Positions 45,497 to 47,319 of a stretch of 47,319 bases of DNA are shown piece after piece. This stretch comes from Planctomycetota bacterium (GTDB lineage: Bacteria; Planctomycetota; UBA1135; GCA-002686595). The first letter of the stretch is position 1. Each line of letters starts with the position of its first letter. Location: NCBI GenBank assembly GCA_016779225.1, contig JADHNZ010000025.1:1-47319 (forward strand), given 5' to 3'. Below the pieces are notes generated by a model, which was not told the origin of the DNA, made no database searches, and saw only the letters and a list, made by a program, of their open reading frames with translations. The position numbers were made by a program, and so were the translations under genes.

Positions 45497-47173
45497 TCAG
45501 GAAGGGAGGCCTGCCGCCTGGGCGGCGCGGGACACGCGCAGGACCTCCTGCACGCTGGTGACGCCCAACAGCACCTTGTGGGCGCCATCGAGGATGAGCT
45601 TCTGGAGGTTGCCCGAGCCCGAGGCGGCGCGCTCGATCACATCGAGGCTCTCGCCCCGGAACACGAGGTCGCGCACGCCGCCGTCGAGGGTCATGGTCTC
45701 GTAGAGCGCGACCCGTCCGCGGTAGCCCGAGCCCTCGCAGGCGGTGCAGCCGCGCGGCTTGCGGAACGAGCGGCCCGCGTGCAGAGCGGGGTCGAGGCCG
45801 AGGGCCGCGAACTCCTGCTCGGTCGGCTGGTACTCGGTGGAGCACTGCGGGCAGAGCCTGCGCACGAGGCGCTGGGCCAGCACGGCGTTCACGCTCGCAG
45901 CCACCAGGAACGGCTTGACCCCGAGGTCCACCAGGCGCGTGAGGGCGCTCGGGGCGTCGTTCGTGTGGAGGGTGGAGAACACGAGGTGTCCCGTGAGCGA
46001 GGCCTGGATCGCGATCTCCGCCGTCTCCAGGTCCCGGATCTCCCCCACCAGGATGACATTCGGCGCGCAGCGCAGCATTGCCCGCAGGATGCGCGCGAAC
46101 GAGAGGCCGATGCGCGGCTGCACCTGGACCTGATTGACGCCCTGGAGGTGGTACTCGACCGGATCCTCGGCCGTGATGATCTTCACATCCGGGCGGTTCA
46201 GCTCGCCCAGCGCGGCGTACAGGGTGGTCGTCTTGCCCGAGCCGGTGGGCCCGGTCACGAGCACGATCCCGCTGGGGCGCGCGATCGTCTTGCGGAACCA
46301 GCTGAGCTGGTCCTCCCCAAAGCCCAGGTCCTGCATGGGGATCAGGTTGGCCGAGCGGTCGAGGATGCGCATGACCATGGTCTCGCCGTGGTTCGACGGC
46401 AGGATGCTGGCGCGCACATCCACATCGCGGCCGCCGAGGTTCAGGCTGATGCGCCCGTCCTGCGGCTTGCGCTTCTCGGCGATGTCCATGCGCGCCATGA
46501 TCTTGAGGCGCGACATCAGCGGCGCTGCGAGGTGCGCAGGGTGCTCCGCCACGTCCCGCAGCATCCCATCCACCCGGAAGCGGATCCGCACGCGTCCGTG
46601 GCCCGGCTCCACGTGGATGTCGCTGGCCCGCTCAGAGAGGGCCTCCTGGAAGGTCCGGGTGACCAGGCGAACGATGGGAGCGTCGCTGTCCTCATCGTCG
46701 TCCCCCATGCCCATGCCCGCAGCGACGGCTTCCTCGGCGGCGGTGTCCTCGGGTGCGCCGTACTCGCGCGTCAGGGCCTCCCTCAGGGCGACGGGGGTGG
46801 CCAGAGCGCAGGCAATGGGCCGCCCCAGGAGGAACTCGAGCTGCTCCGCAACGATCTTCTTGAGCGGGTCGTCGATGGCGACGATGAGCTTCTCGCCCTT
46901 CACCATCAGGGGCACGATCCCCTGGTCGATGGCCACCTCGCCGGGGACCAGGTCCAGGACGTCGCGCTGGATGCGCCCCTTGCCCAGGTCCACGAAGGGG
47001 AGCCCCGAGGCCTTCGCCACGACCCGGTACACCCCCTCGGGGGCCGCGAGCCCGAGCTCGAGGACGGCCTGGACAATGGAGAGGTCCTTGCCGCGCTGGT
47101 GGCCCTGGGCCTGGCGGAGCTGGGCGTCGCTCAGGACGCCTGCGTCGACGAGTGCGGAGCCGAGATCTGTCAC
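45497..47173 (-). CDS. PilB/GspE-type extension ATPase, copy 2
   Basis: Second assembly ATPase, 558 residues. An MshEN domain (about 1-140), an acidic linker (GDDDEDSDAP, about 157-166), CTE with Walker A GPTGSGKTT at 308-316, and the zinc pair CPQC and CTACEG. The Asp box reads RCAPNVILVGEIRD (368-381) instead of the common RQDPD form, as in a recognised GspE subfamily. The His box TGHLVFSTLHTNDA is normal. First complete gene of the minus-strand series; a TAGGCT hexamer lies about 44 nt upstream. Together with copy 1 it gives two extension ATPases beside one PilT and one platform protein. Confidence 0.94.
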   Translation of the reverse strand: MTDLGSALVDAGVLSDAQLRQAQGHQRGKDLSIVQAVLELGLAAPEGVYRVVAKASGLPFVDLGKGRIQRDVLDLVPGEVAIDQGIVPLMVKGEKLIVAIDDPLKKIVAEQLEFLLGRPIACALATPVALREALTREYGAPEDTAAEEAVAAGMGMGDDDEDSDAPIVRLVTRTFQEALSERASDIHVEPGHGRVRIRFRVDGMLRDVAEHPAHLAAPLMSRLKIMARMDIAEKRKPQDGRISLNLGGRDVDVRASILPSNHGETMVMRILDRSANLIPMQDLGFGEDQLSWFRKTIARPSGIVLVTGPTGSGKTTTLYAALGELNRPDVKIITAEDPVEYHLQGVNQVQVQPRIGLSFARILRAMLRCAPNVILVGEIRDLETAEIAIQASLTGHLVFSTLHTNDAPSALTRLVDLGVKPFLVAASVNAVLAQRLVRRLCPQCSTEYQPTEQEFAALGLDPALHAGRSFRKPRGCTACEGSGYRGRVALYETMTLDGGVRDLVFRGESLDVIERAASGSGNLQKLILDGAHKVLLGVTSVQEVLRVSRAAQAAGLPS

Positions 47174-47216
47174 GGGGGAGGCGGAGGCCGGCGCAGGGGA
47201 GACGCACCGGCACAGC

Positions 47217-47222
47217 AGCCTA
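47217..47222 (-). promoter_or_regulatory. Candidate -10 element (TAGGCT)
   Basis: TAnnnT hexamer 43 nt before the extension ATPase copy 2 ATG. It includes the TAG stop codon of the partial frame upstream, so it may be only a stop codon context. Confidence 0.3.
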
Positions 47223-47319
47223 CCCCGCCGGACCCCGAGGTGTTTCGGTGGAGCCGATCGGCGTCTTGCCGATGAGCACGATCCGCGGGCCCGGACTCAC
47301 GGTGGCCGGGCGGGCCAGG
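47220..47319 (-). CDS. C-terminal fragment of an unidentified gene (5' end outside window)
   Basis: An open minus-strand frame of 32 codons plus TAG enters from the right edge, ending SPGPRIVLIGKTPIGSTE then TPRGPAG. The hydrophobic strand RIVLIGK suggests real coding sequence. Too short to identify. Confidence 0.4.
   Translation of the reverse strand, partial: LARPATVSPGPRIVLIGKTPIGSTETPRGPAG

Overview
The window is about 47 kb of very GC-rich bacterial DNA. The gene content points to the Planctomycetota: a Tat-exported GFO/IDH/MocA oxidoreductase, a secreted multiheme c-type cytochrome, a PDZ plus toroid protein resembling DUF6288, an FG-GAP protein, a membrane-anchored MerR-like helix-turn-helix protein, and a roughly 1000-residue secreted protein ending in a C-terminal domain that I recall from many secreted planctomycete proteins. 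Phylum is an inference from content and style. I saw no rRNA or tRNA gene, insertion sequence, prophage or CRISPR array.

Layout. (1) 1-6.5 kb: a partial pentaheme cytochrome (minus strand), then oxidoreductase, PDZ/toroid protein and coiled-coil lipoprotein (plus), followed by the stump of a GNAT acetyltransferase. (2) 6.3-11 kb: an FG-GAP protein whose signal peptide is built from a 15-bp tandem repeat (minus), diverging from a 998-residue secreted protein (plus). (3) 11-14 kb: guaB-guaA (minus), overlapping by ATGA, the two steps from IMP to GMP. (4) 14.5-21.5 kb (plus): glycosyltransferase, homodimeric-type 2-oxoacid/pyruvate dehydrogenase E1 coupled to a NUDIX hydrolase, a Ser/Thr kinase overlapping a PP2C phosphatase, and a small membrane protein. 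(5) 21.5-26 kb (minus): a four-gene overlapping Gld-type ABC operon (ATPase, permease, GldG-like, DUF4340). (6) 26-28 kb (plus): a TIGR01212 radical SAM protein and an outer-membrane-type protein. (7) 28.4-36.1 kb (minus): housekeeping genes in order of transcription: OmpA/Pal lipoprotein, sulfatase-modifying-factor-like lipoprotein, rsmA/ksgA, dnaG, rpoD, zinc-ribbon coiled-coil protein. (8) 36.6-47.2 kb (minus): a type IV pilus/type II secretion-like series (PilB/GspE ATPase, PilT, second PilB/GspE ATPase, GspF/PilC), then an orphan histidine kinase and two CNNM/CBS membrane proteins joined by ATGA overlaps, then a small exported protein and a membrane-anchored HTH protein.

Regulation. In an otherwise TA-poor background, a TAnnnT hexamer recurs in front of many transcription-unit heads. 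For six genes it ends only 6-10 nt before the ATG with no convincing Shine-Dalgarno, suggesting leaderless mRNAs. Several GC-rich hairpins without U-tracts lie at gene ends. The strongest is a 19-bp stem between the Pal and SUMF1 genes that ends exactly on a candidate GTG start. Three unrelated tandem repeat arrays (15, 31 and 21 bp) lie in a signal peptide, a convergent intergenic gap and a promoter region.

I did not find an obviously new multi-gene defence or metabolic system. The most unusual material is the repeat-built signal peptide, the hairpin/start overlap, the leaderless promoter pattern, the truncated GNAT gene and the large uncharacterised secreted protein.
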